DNA of 45,413 bases from Bacteroidota bacterium (GTDB lineage: Bacteria; Bacteroidota; Bacteroidia; Chitinophagales; Chitinophagaceae): the NCBI GenBank assembly GCA_013288445.1, contig JABDBX010000007.1:1-45413 (forward strand), written 5' to 3'. The translations under genes were made by a program, and so were the position numbers. Of the stretch, positions 16,421 through 23,324 are shown piece after piece. The notes beneath the pieces are model-generated. The model was given only the letters and a program-made list of their open reading frames with translations. It searched no databases and had not been told where the DNA came from. How positions within the stretch are numbered: the first letter of the stretch is position 1; each line of letters opens with the position of its first letter.

Positions 16421-16819
16421 ATGACACCAGAAGAATTTGAGGAAAAGAATTTACGTGCGGATATGGCTGTTGTAGAGTTCAATGCTAAATACGGGAAGCG
16501 GATCGTATTCCTGGGTACCGACTCTAACCGGAAGGGGAAAGTAACCGGGTTAATAAAATATCTTTCTATAGACGGTCTTACACCATGTTCCAATCCATTT
16601 GCTATAAACAAACGCCCGGTAAATATTGCAGACATACAAAAGGCAAGTTCAATTCTGCTCATGGTAAACATTGAATTGCTTTGTGCATCGCAGGTAGTGC
16701 CATTAAATGTTTTCCTGGAGGCAAACCCGCTTAAAACCGCCCCATCCCCTCCCAATTCTATCCCGGTAACCGCCAATTACCCCAAAGCAGTTTCTTCCAA
16801 TTCCATGCAAAAAGCGTAG
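16421..16819 (+). CDS. Hypothetical protein
   Basis: This 132-residue frame starts with an acidic, coil-like N-terminus (MTPEEFEEKNLRADMAVVEF). The middle is a plausible folded segment (KYGKRIVFLGTDSNRKGKVTGLIKYL) and the C-terminal third is rich in Pro, Ser and Asn. I recognise no family. Support is moderate: there is a reasonable ATG context and a palindrome upstream, but an equally long frame exists on the other strand (16387-16776). Its stop codon overlaps the -7 box of the next gene. Confidence 0.5.
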   Translation: MTPEEFEEKNLRADMAVVEFNAKYGKRIVFLGTDSNRKGKVTGLIKYLSIDGLTPCSNPFAINKRPVNIADIQKASSILLMVNIELLCASQVVPLNVFLEANPLKTAPSPPNSIPVTANYPKAVSSNSMQKA

Positions 16820-16824
16820 GTTTG
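16817..16824 (+). promoter_or_regulatory. -7 box (TAGGTTTG) for the aminotransferase-rmlC pair
   Basis: Full TAnnTTTG match 20 nt before the ATG; a TTTC at 16791-16794 lies near the -33 distance. Confidence 0.5.
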
Positions 16825-16843
16825 CACCCAATAAAAAAAGACT

Positions 16844-17971
16844 ATGCACAACCTACAGATGGTTGACCTGAAACGTCAATACCTGAAAATTAAAACCGAA
16901 ATAGACGCAGCGGTAATAAATGTTATTGAAAGCACAGCCTTTATCAATGGGCCTGATGTAAAGCATTTGGCCGATGAAATGGCGGCATACTTAGGGGTGA
17001 AACATGTGATACCCTGCGCAAACGGCACCGACGCCCTGCAGATAGCACTCATGGCCCTGGGCCTGCAGCCGGGTGATGAAGTAATAACGCCCTCATTCAC
17101 TTATATAGCCACCGTAGAAGTCGTAGCATTGCTGCGTTTAGTGCCAGTGTTCGTGGACGTTGACGCCGATACCTTCACTATGAATATAAATAGTGTAAAA
17201 AACGCCATTACACCGAAAACAAAAGCCATTATACCCGTGCACCTTTACGGCCAGTGTGTGAATATGGAGCCGCTGATGGCGCTGGCTAAAGAACATAACA
17301 TACCCCTTATTGAAGACAATGCCCAGGCCATAGGTGGCACCTATACATTTGCTGACGGGACTATAAAGAAAACCGGCACGATGGGCACAATAGGCTGCAC
17401 GTCTTTCTTCCCATCTAAAAACCTGGGCGGGTATGGCGATGGCGGTGCAATATTCACAAATGATGATGCGCTTGCTGAAACGCTGAAAATGATAGCTAAC
17501 CACGGGCAGAAAACAAAGTACTACCACGAAATGGTAGGTTGCAATAGCCGCCTCGACACCATACAGGCTGCCATACTCCGTATAAAGCTGCGCCACCTCG
17601 ATGAATATTGCGATGCCCGTCGCGCTGCCGCTGACTACTACGACAATGCCTTTAAAAACAACCCTAAGATAGTTACCCCTTTCAGGGCGCATTACTGCAC
17701 ACATGTGTTCCACCAATACACTTTGCAACTGAAGAATGCAGACCGCAACAAGCTACAGGAACAGCTTGCAGAACGCAAGATACCGTCTATGATCTACTAT
17801 CCGGTGCCAAGCCACAAGCAGAATATGCTGAAAGAATATGGCACTGCGGATCTTAGCTTACCAGTAACAGATATGCTGCAGGATTGCGTGATCTCGCTGC
17901 CCATACATACCGAACTTACTACCGAAGAACTGGCCTACATCACCACTAATGTGCTTGAACTAATAGGATAA
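16844..17971 (+). CDS. DegT/DnrJ/EryC1/StrS-family sugar aminotransferase
   Basis: This 375-residue PLP enzyme is of normal length for the family. Visible features are the N-terminal MVDLKRQYLKIKTEID, the substrate-binding ANGTDALQIAL (60-70), the PLP-aspartate segment IEDNAQAIGG (D158), the Schiff-base lysine in FFPSKNLGGYGDGG (K192) and the C-terminal YYPVPSHKQ. These enzymes transfer an amino group to a keto-sugar nucleotide, such as a dTDP-3- or 4-keto-hexose, in O-antigen, capsule or glycoprotein-glycan synthesis. Regiochemistry cannot be fixed from sequence alone. rmlC begins 10 nt downstream, supporting a dTDP-sugar pathway. Confidence 0.92.
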   Translation: MHNLQMVDLKRQYLKIKTEIDAAVINVIESTAFINGPDVKHLADEMAAYLGVKHVIPCANGTDALQIALMALGLQPGDEVITPSFTYIATVEVVALLRLVPVFVDVDADTFTMNINSVKNAITPKTKAIIPVHLYGQCVNMEPLMALAKEHNIPLIEDNAQAIGGTYTFADGTIKKTGTMGTIGCTSFFPSKNLGGYGDGGAIFTNDDALAETLKMIANHGQKTKYYHEMVGCNSRLDTIQAAILRIKLRHLDEYCDARRAAADYYDNAFKNNPKIVTPFRAHYCTHVFHQYTLQLKNADRNKLQEQLAERKIPSMIYYPVPSHKQNMLKEYGTADLSLPVTDMLQDCVISLPIHTELTTEELAYITTNVLELIG

Positions 17972-17981
17972 ACACAACACT

Positions 17982-18533
17982 ATGAACGTTATCACCACCC
18001 CAATAGAAGGGTTATTGGTACTGGAACCAAAAGTGTTCAAAGACGACCGTGGTTACTTCTTTGAAAGCTACAACAAGCAGGTGTTGGAGGCCAATGCAGG
18101 CTATGCAACAGCATTAGTACAGGACAACCAGGCCCGCTCTGTAAAGAATGTGCTGCGCGGACTGCATTACCAAAACCTGCCCGTGCCACAGGCCAAACTA
18201 ATACGTGTGCTGGAAGGCAGCATATGGGATGTGGCAGTGGACATCCGTAAAAACAGCAAGACCTACAAACAATGGTTTGGGATAGAATTATCTGCCGAGA
18301 ATAAGCTCCAACTGCTCATACCCCATGGCTTTGCACATGGTTACGCCGTGCTCAGCGACACGAGCGAGGTGTTCTACAAATGCGACAACTTTTACAACAA
18401 ACCAACCGAGGGCGGCATATTTTACGCCGACCCCGAACTGGCTATAGACTGGAAAATAAACCTCGCCGATGCCATTATCTCTGATAAAGACACAAAGCAG
18501 CCGATGTTTAACGATGCGGTGAATAGTTTTTGA
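17982..18533 (+). CDS. rfbC: dTDP-4-dehydrorhamnose 3,5-epimerase
   Basis: This 183-residue protein is full length for RmlC. It shows the opening EPKVFKDDRGYFFESYN, the active-site histidine in VLRGLHYQ (H62) and the cupin strand segment IPHGFAHGYAVLS with later YKCDNFYNK. RmlC epimerises C3 and C5 of dTDP-4-keto-6-deoxyglucose on the route to dTDP-L-rhamnose; relatives make other 6-deoxy sugars. It is 10 nt downstream of a sugar aminotransferase, so the pair may make an amino-deoxy sugar for cell-surface glycan. rmlA, rmlB and rmlD are not in this window. Confidence 0.94.
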   Translation: MNVITTPIEGLLVLEPKVFKDDRGYFFESYNKQVLEANAGYATALVQDNQARSVKNVLRGLHYQNLPVPQAKLIRVLEGSIWDVAVDIRKNSKTYKQWFGIELSAENKLQLLIPHGFAHGYAVLSDTSEVFYKCDNFYNKPTEGGIFYADPELAIDWKINLADAIISDKDTKQPMFNDAVNSF

Positions 18534-18562
18534 GGGGGTAACATAGTCACCTTCACTTTCCC

Positions 18563-18751
18563 GCCGTTGTTGGTCTTATTTTCTGACCAACGACGCTCGT
18601 GTTGGACAGGAAGCGGGCGTAAAATACCAATTTTCTGTCCAAAATATTTAAAGAGGTTGTCTGCCTTTATTTATGATCTTCTTATTCTTTTGACTTCTTA
18701 CCGGCTGCTCAGCGCGAGCGTCGTTGATCAGAAAATAAGACCAAAAACGGC
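18563..18751. repeat. Long inverted repeat (37-bp arms)
   Basis: The left arm (18563-18599) and right arm (18715-18751) are reverse complements with 35 of 37 positions matching, separated by 115 bp. The spacer contains a smaller hairpin (TTGGACAG/CTGTCCAA, starting at 18602). A related third copy is at 19253-19282 (26/30 to the left arm). The 261-bp gap here contains no gene that I can support. Confidence 0.85.
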
Positions 18752-18794
18752 TCAGCAAATCCGCTTTTCATAATAATTACGAAGAAGCGAAGGA

Positions 18795-19061
18795 TTATTT
18801 TAACTGACAGCTGTCGGTCCCGCTTAATCCTGGAATAGCCGATAACCATGCATCCTTAGCATGGCAACTAAATTGCGCACTGTCTTTTGTTATACCAATA
18901 TAGTAAAAGAAAGTAGCGGTATCTGTAATACCCTTGCGAGACCATGCGCAGATACAAGTATATGAATTCGTATTGTTCTTAGCTCTTGTGCAAGCGGATG
19001 CTATAGCTAAAAATGCAATAACTGAAACAGAAATAAATCTTATCATAGTAGTGTTTGTCAT
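18795..19061 (-). CDS. Small lipoprotein, unknown function
   Basis: This ~88-residue protein has a lipoprotein-type signal (MIRFISVSVIAFLAIASAC, start at M15 or M20 of the longest frame) followed by a short Cys-rich domain (CICAW, then FSCHAK and DSCQLK). Four mature cysteines could pair in disulfides. I recognise no family. ATG codons at 19061 and 19046 are both possible. The gene lies between the right arm of the long inverted repeat (18715) and its third copy (19253), which are inverted relative to each other, so it might travel with those repeats. Confidence 0.6.
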   Translation of the reverse strand: MTNTTMIRFISVSVIAFLAIASACTRAKNNTNSYTCICAWSRKGITDTATFFYYIGITKDSAQFSCHAKDAWLSAIPGLSGTDSCQLK

Positions 19062-19252
19062 GAAGGTAAGACGTGGATTGCAATACAAATCTTGGGTATT
19101 CATGAAAATTATTTGTCGGGTGAGGATTCCGCACAGTAGTTGACCTTATTTTTTCTGTGCAATCAACGACGACCCAACTATATGGGATACTTATTTCGTG
19201 AGGCTGCTTCGTTCCTGCCAATGACGCAAGTTGTGTTTTTCGCGGTCTTGTG

Positions 19253-19282
19253 GGTCTAATTTTCGGACAAACAACGCTCGTG
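19253..19282 (+). repeat. Third copy of the 18.5-kb inverted-repeat arm
   Basis: This 30-nt stretch matches the left arm of the 18563-18751 repeat at 26 of 30 positions, in the same orientation. It lies 39 nt before the hicB pseudogene. Confidence 0.7.
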
Positions 19283-19297
19283 AATTAAATAAAACAG

Positions 19298-19305
19298 TAA
19301 TTTTG
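19298..19305 (+). promoter_or_regulatory. -7 box (TAATTTTG) of the decayed hicBA locus
   Basis: Full TAnnTTTG match 16 nt before the hicB start codon, so the locus may still be transcribed. Confidence 0.45.
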
Positions 19306-19320
19306 TAAAAAGAGACGATA

Positions 19321-19523
19321 ATGGAAGAGGTCATTTTTTTAGTTGAGGAAAGTGATGAAGGCGGGTATATAGCAAAGGGGCTCGGTGTATCTATATTTAC
19401 AGAGCAGATACTTTAGAGTTGCTTCGGGACGCAGTGAAAGAAGCAGTGCATTGCCATTTTGATGACAATAAAACCCGCCTTATACGCCTTCATGTGGTAA
19501 AAGAAGAAGTATTTGCTGCATGA
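19321..19523 (+). pseudogene. hicB: HicB-family antitoxin, frameshifted
   Basis: From ATG 19321 the frame reads MEEVIFLVEESDEGGYIAKG and on through GVSIFTE, then leaves the family and stops at 19414-19416. Shifting frame at about 19404 restores a family-like sequence, ADTLELLRDAVKEAVHCHFD and on to RLIRLHVVKEEVFAA, ending at 19521-19523. One lost base in a GG pair explains this. The reconstructed 66-residue product matches the short HicB-like antitoxins that precede HicA in Bacteroidota and Cyanobacteria. The restored stop overlaps the hicA ATG by four nt (ATGA), the usual coupling of this module. A sequencing error is possible, but the adjacent gene is also broken. Confidence 0.8.
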
Positions 19524-19761
19524 AATTACCCAGGGACATAAGTGGATCGGAACTAGTCAGGGCGTTAAAATTCTTGGGCTATAGGGAGGTGCGCCAAATA
19601 GGAAGCATATTCAATTGACAACCACACAAAATGGAGAACACCATATTACCATACCCAATCATAACCCGATGAGGACAGGCACACTTTCCAGCATTATTTG
19701 TGATGTTGCTGCTCATTTTAATAAGAGCAAGGAAGATATAATACATCTACTTGGGGGATAA
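19520..19761 (+). pseudogene. hicA: HicA-family mRNA interferase toxin, frameshifted
   Basis: The frame from ATG 19520 reads MKLPRDISGSELVRALKFLG then YREVRQIGS and stops after 32 codons. A one-base shift at about 19603-19606 restores HIQLTTTQNGEHHITIPNHN and continues through GTLSSIICDVAAHFNKSKEDI to a stop at 19759-19761. The break falls exactly at the conserved G-S-H, removing the catalytic-type histidine from the frame. HicA toxins cleave mRNA through a dsRNA-binding-like fold. The product is therefore almost certainly inactive. Confidence 0.8.
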
Positions 19762-20099
19762 AACACAGATTAGCTTGATTATAATAATGTAGCTTATTTT
19801 TTCAACGTCAGTTAGTCACCTTAGTGACGTTGACGAAATAAATACCACTATATGGCGACGTTATTTTTCGTTTATGCAAGGTACAAAATCCGCGAATAGT
19901 GAGCTATTTAAGGACTTTTGGGACGAAGCAGAAATGAAAAAGAACAAGTCGGATGGTGGTATTTATTTTATCATCGTCACTTACAGGCATGATTTTTTAA
20001 CAAAAGATTTTTAGGTATTCTCTTTTGTTCGGCTGACATTAGCTGTTCGTAAAGAAATGCGGAGGAACCAGGCTTACTCAACAACTAAAAACAAGAAAA
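19762..20099. repeat. Gene-free spacer with nested inverted repeats
   Basis: No gene is supported in this 338-bp stretch. It contains a hairpin at 19802-19833 (9-bp arms TCAACGTCA/TGACGTTGA), a perfect 13-bp inverted pair AAATAAATACCAC (19836-19848) and GTGGTATTTATTT (19956-19968) whose pairing extends imperfectly outward to about 19825 and 19980, and a 9-bp hairpin AACAAAAGA/TCTTTTGTT (19999-20029). The middle element may be a small degenerate mobile element. Confidence 0.55.
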
Positions 20100-20765
20100 A
20101 TGAAAAAAATAAAAACGCTCCTGCTAACGTCTGTAATAACACTCACGGCATTCTCTGCTATTGTTTATAGCTCGTGCAGCAAAGACAGGTGTAGTGGTGT
20201 TCACTGCCAAAACGGAGGCGCCTGTTCTGGCGGTAGTTGCTCCTGCCCTTCGGGCTATTCTGGCAACTTTTGCGAGTATTCAACCATTATTTTTCAAAAC
20301 AATGCATATACCGACATGAGTGTGAACATTAATGGCACCAGCGGCACTGTGCCTGCCCAGGGAACTGCCGCTTTTGTGGGCCTCGCAGGCACCAATGCCA
20401 ATGTTACCGCCTATACCGCCGGCACTTATGGCGTGGTTTACACTTGGACACCGTTTACTGATGCATTCCCAACAGGTGGCGACCCGCTTACAGAAACATT
20501 CGACATCAGCTCAGATTATTTCTACTTGTATTTAACTAACAATGCACCGTACAACATAATTAACTTATATGTCAACAACCTCACTGCTTCCGGGGCCGAA
20601 GCAGTGTCCATCCCTTATTCCAGCGGACCATGGGGCATGGGTTACTACAGTGCGTATTCCACTACGAAAGTTTCCGTTGATTTCGCGGGCGGTGGAACTT
20701 ATACTACACCGACCCTTTATATTACTTCCGGCCGGGACGCCACCGGCACTGCGATAATAAATTGA
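20100..20765 (+). CDS. EGF-like domain lipoprotein
   Basis: This 221-residue protein has a lipoprotein signal (MKKIKTLLLTSVITLTAFSA followed by IVYSSC). Directly after it comes one EGF-like module with six cysteines (CSGVHCQNGGACSGGSCSCP, then SGYSGNFCEY). The rest (from ~residue 60) is beta-strand-rich, with many Thr, Gly, Tyr and Asn, perhaps an immunoglobulin- or C2-like fold. EGF modules in Bacteroidota lipoproteins are common, but their partners are unknown. A surface lipoprotein is the likeliest role. No obvious promoter box was seen. Confidence 0.82.
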   Translation: MKKIKTLLLTSVITLTAFSAIVYSSCSKDRCSGVHCQNGGACSGGSCSCPSGYSGNFCEYSTIIFQNNAYTDMSVNINGTSGTVPAQGTAAFVGLAGTNANVTAYTAGTYGVVYTWTPFTDAFPTGGDPLTETFDISSDYFYLYLTNNAPYNIINLYVNNLTASGAEAVSIPYSSGPWGMGYYSAYSTTKVSVDFAGGGTYTTPTLYITSGRDATGTAIIN

Positions 20766-20797
20766 CGTTCTTTTATTTACCTGAATCTACCGTCTGG

Positions 20798-20850
20798 CGC
20801 GAGAGTTAGCGCAGCGCTCTCGCGTCTTGCAAGTCAGCCCGTTTGCAACG
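20798..20850. repeat. GC-rich hairpin with flanking GTTTGCAACG (REP-like)
   Basis: Perfect 8-bp arms CGCGAGAG (20798-20805) and CTCTCGCG (20817-20824) are followed by GTTTGCAACG at 20841-20850. It sits between the convergent EGF-lipoprotein and xerD genes. A similar layout (hairpin, then GTTTGCAACG) occurs at 31892-31949. Confidence 0.5.
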
Positions 20851-20993
20851 GGAATTTATCTTGGTGCAGCTAAATCGAAGTTAGTATCTATACTCCAACT
20901 TTCCGTATTGTTCTGAAAAAGCGATAATTCGCCCAGTAGTTGGTAAGAAAATAAGAGTCGAGTAGGCGGGAAGAATGACAGTATGTGCAACGC

Positions 20994-21896
20994 CTACCTA
21001 AACCTGGGATGGAATTTTTCTAACGTCTGGCGGAGGTAACCCCTGTCTAAGTGGGTATATATCTCTGTGGTAGTGATGCTTTTATGGCCCATCATTTCCT
21101 GCACAGCGCGGAGGTCGGCGCCGCCCTCTACGAGGTGTGTGGCAAAGGAGTGTCGCAGCGTGTGGGGGTGTATATTTTGCTTTAGTCCTGCTTTTTGCCC
21201 CAGTTCTTTAAGTATCATAAACACCATTACCCGCGACAGGCCTGCGCCCCTGCGGTTGAGAAAAAGAATGTCTTCGCTCCCTTTTACAATTTTGGGCAGG
21301 TGGTTCCTTACGTGGTCTTTATACAGCAGTATATACTTTATGGCAGCTTCGCCTATAGGCACCAGCCGCTCTTTGTTGCCCTTGCCGATTACTTTTATAA
21401 AGCCAACGTCTAAGTACAGGTTGGAGAGACAAAGCCCAATAAGCTCACTTACCCGCAGGCCGCAGCTATACATGGTTTCCAGCATAGCATGGTTGCGTGT
21501 GCCTTCGGGCGTACTGTGGTCTATTTCTGCAAATATCTTGTCTATCTCGGCCAGGCTCAGCACATGCGGCAGGCTCCTTTTCAGTTTAGGTGCGTCGAGA
21601 AGTTCTGAAGGGTCTTTTTTTATCGCCTCCTCCAGCACTAAGAATTGGAAAAACGATTTTATGCCACTTAGCACACGTGCCTGCGTAGCGGCTGCAAGTC
21701 CCAGTTCATTGATACTTACCAGCAACGATTGCAGGTGCTCCAGTTCCACCCCCTCTACGCCTACACCGGCAAATGTATCCTGCATATGGCTGCGCAGCAT
21801 GGCTATATCGTGCAGGTAGGCCTCCACTGTATTTTCAGACATGGAACGTTCCAATTGCAGATATGCCTTAAAGCCCTTGACGTACGCTTCCCACAT
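20994..21896 (-). CDS. xerD: Site-specific tyrosine recombinase XerD
   Basis: This 300-residue protein has the usual XerD length. An N-terminal SAM-like core-binding domain (residues ~1-95; YLQLERSMSENTVEAYLHDI) precedes a catalytic domain with the tyrosine-recombinase residues R148 (CGLRVSEL), K172/K175 region, H245-x-x-R248 (HTLRHSFATHL), H271 (GHKSITTTEIY) and nucleophile Y280. XerD with XerC resolves chromosome dimers at dif near the terminus. Start 21896 (MWEAYVK) was preferred to an upstream ATG at 21920, which would overlap the promoter space of the divergent aroQ gene. No integrase features or att site were seen, so it is the housekeeping enzyme. Confidence 0.93.
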   Translation of the reverse strand: MWEAYVKGFKAYLQLERSMSENTVEAYLHDIAMLRSHMQDTFAGVGVEGVELEHLQSLLVSINELGLAAATQARVLSGIKSFFQFLVLEEAIKKDPSELLDAPKLKRSLPHVLSLAEIDKIFAEIDHSTPEGTRNHAMLETMYSCGLRVSELIGLCLSNLYLDVGFIKVIGKGNKERLVPIGEAAIKYILLYKDHVRNHLPKIVKGSEDILFLNRRGAGLSRVMVFMILKELGQKAGLKQNIHPHTLRHSFATHLVEGGADLRAVQEMMGHKSITTTEIYTHLDRGYLRQTLEKFHPRFR

Positions 21897-21932
21897 TTGG
21901 CAAAAATAGATTAATCTCACTACCTTGCAGCA

Positions 21933-22373
21933 ATGTTACACCTTGCTGTTATTAACGGGCCAAACCTCAACCTCCTCGGCATACGTGAACCACATATATA
22001 CGGGAGCCAAAGCTTTGACGACTATTTTTTGCTGCTTAAAGAACGTTTCCTTTCCGTGGAGTTGGACTATTACCAAAGCAATGTGGAGGGTGAACTTATC
22101 AACTACCTGCAAAACTGCATGGGCATGGTACAGGGCATAGTGCTGAATGCCGGCGCCTACAGCCATACCAGCATTGCCCTTGCCGATGCCATCAGCGCTA
22201 TCGGCATACCGGTGGTGGAAGTGCATATATCTAATGTGCTTGCCCGCGAAGATTACCGCAAAACCTCGTTCATTGCATCAAAGTGTGTTGGTTCCGTTAG
22301 CGGGCTGGGTATGGATGGTTATGCGCTTGCAGTGCAGTATTTCATAAACAGGCTACCCTCTGAAACCGCGTAA
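21933..22373 (+). CDS. aroQ: Type II 3-dehydroquinate dehydratase
   Basis: This 146-residue protein is full length for type II DHQase. Active-site residues are visible: NGPNLNLLGIREPHIYG (N11, R18, Y23), LNAGAYSHTSIALADAI (N72, H78) and VEVHISNVLAREDYR (H98). It dehydrates 3-dehydroquinate to 3-dehydroshikimate in the shikimate pathway. It is divergent from xerD by 36 nt, and its 3' end overlaps the 3' end of the convergent fmt gene by 21 nt. Confidence 0.96.
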   Translation: MLHLAVINGPNLNLLGIREPHIYGSQSFDDYFLLLKERFLSVELDYYQSNVEGELINYLQNCMGMVQGIVLNAGAYSHTSIALADAISAIGIPVVEVHISNVLAREDYRKTSFIASKCVGSVSGLGMDGYALAVQYFINRLPSETA

Positions 22374-23285
22374 AAACGACACAATATCCATCCGCTTTTT
22401 GCCTTCCTGTTGCAGTTCTTTCACGTACAGCCACCCGTCAGCGGTGGCAAACCTCAGGTATATAGTGTGATCTGTGCTAAAGCTCCCTGGAGTAGCCGTA
22501 TGGTTTTCCAATACAAAATCTGATGTGAATATCTTTATTGACTTATCGCCTAAAACCGCACAGGCAGCAGGGTATGGAGACAGCCCCCTGATGAAATTAT
22601 GAATCTGCGCCGCAGGCTTACTCCAGTTAATAAAGGTATCGTCCTTAAATATCTTAGGGGCGTGTTTTATCGTGGTTTCGTCAACAGTGTCTTGCGGTAT
22701 TTCCGGCAGGCTATTCAACGCCAGCCCTTTTACTGTAACCACTAACAAGGAAGCACCGGCTGCCATCAGCTTATCATGCAGTGTACCCGCGTTGTCGTCT
22801 GGCGTTATCGGCACTCTTTGTTGCAGTAAAATATCGCCGGTATCTATCTGGTGCTTTAGTTTGAAAGTGGTGACGCCTGTTTCCGTCTCGCCATTAATAA
22901 TAGCCCAGTTTATAGGCGCGGCGCCACGGTATTGCGGCAATAGCGACCCATGTACATTGATAGTGCCCATGGGCGGCATGTTCCAAACCACTTCCGGCAT
23001 CATTCGGAATGCCACCACTACCTGTAAATCGGCTTCCAGGCCCCTAAGTTCGTCCAGGAAATCCGGTGCCTTCATCTTCTCGGGCTGCAACAAAAGCAGC
23101 CCTTTTTCCACCGCATATTGTTTCACCGCAGATGCCTGTAAGTGTTTACCTCTGCCGGCGGGCTTGTCGGGTGCAGTAACAACCGCAACGACTTTGGAGC
23201 CTGCGTCAACGAGTGCGTTCAACGATGCCACGGCAAAATCAGGGGTACCGAAAAATACTATTCTTAATTGTTCAAAAGGTTTCAT
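22353..23285 (-). CDS. fmt: Methionyl-tRNA formyltransferase
   Basis: This 310-residue protein has the N-terminal formyl-tetrahydrofolate-dependent domain (IVFFGTPDFAVASL), the catalytic motif VHGSLLPQYRGAAPI with N110 and H112, QIDTGDIL (D148), and a C-terminal tRNA-binding domain to about residue 310. It formylates Met-tRNA(fMet) for translation initiation. The ATG at 23285 was chosen; an in-frame start at 23315 would add 10 residues unlike the family. It begins 40 nt after the stop of the NHL-repeat gene on the same strand. Confidence 0.96.
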   Translation of the reverse strand: MKPFEQLRIVFFGTPDFAVASLNALVDAGSKVVAVVTAPDKPAGRGKHLQASAVKQYAVEKGLLLLQPEKMKAPDFLDELRGLEADLQVVVAFRMMPEVVWNMPPMGTINVHGSLLPQYRGAAPINWAIINGETETGVTTFKLKHQIDTGDILLQQRVPITPDDNAGTLHDKLMAAGASLLVVTVKGLALNSLPEIPQDTVDETTIKHAPKIFKDDTFINWSKPAAQIHNFIRGLSPYPAACAVLGDKSIKIFTSDFVLENHTATPGSFSTDHTIYLRFATADGWLYVKELQQEGKKRMDIVSFLRGFRG

Positions 23286-23324
23286 TAGCGGTGCAAAGCT
23301 AATGAAGGAATACAAATTAAATCG

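Noticed and set aside
16387-16776. 129-codon minus-strand frame opposite the 16421 gene
   Set aside because: It lacks any recognised motif, and the plus-strand frame has a better start and upstream context, though neither is certain.
18567-18773. 68-codon frame after rmlC
   Set aside because: It is formed by the long inverted repeat and has no recognisable features.
21067-21819. Plus-strand frame opposite xerD
   Set aside because: Mirror of the catalytic domain of xerD; no independent support.
20994-21896. XerD as an integrase marking a genomic island
   Set aside because: Length and residues match the housekeeping XerD, and no tRNA or att duplication is visible nearby.
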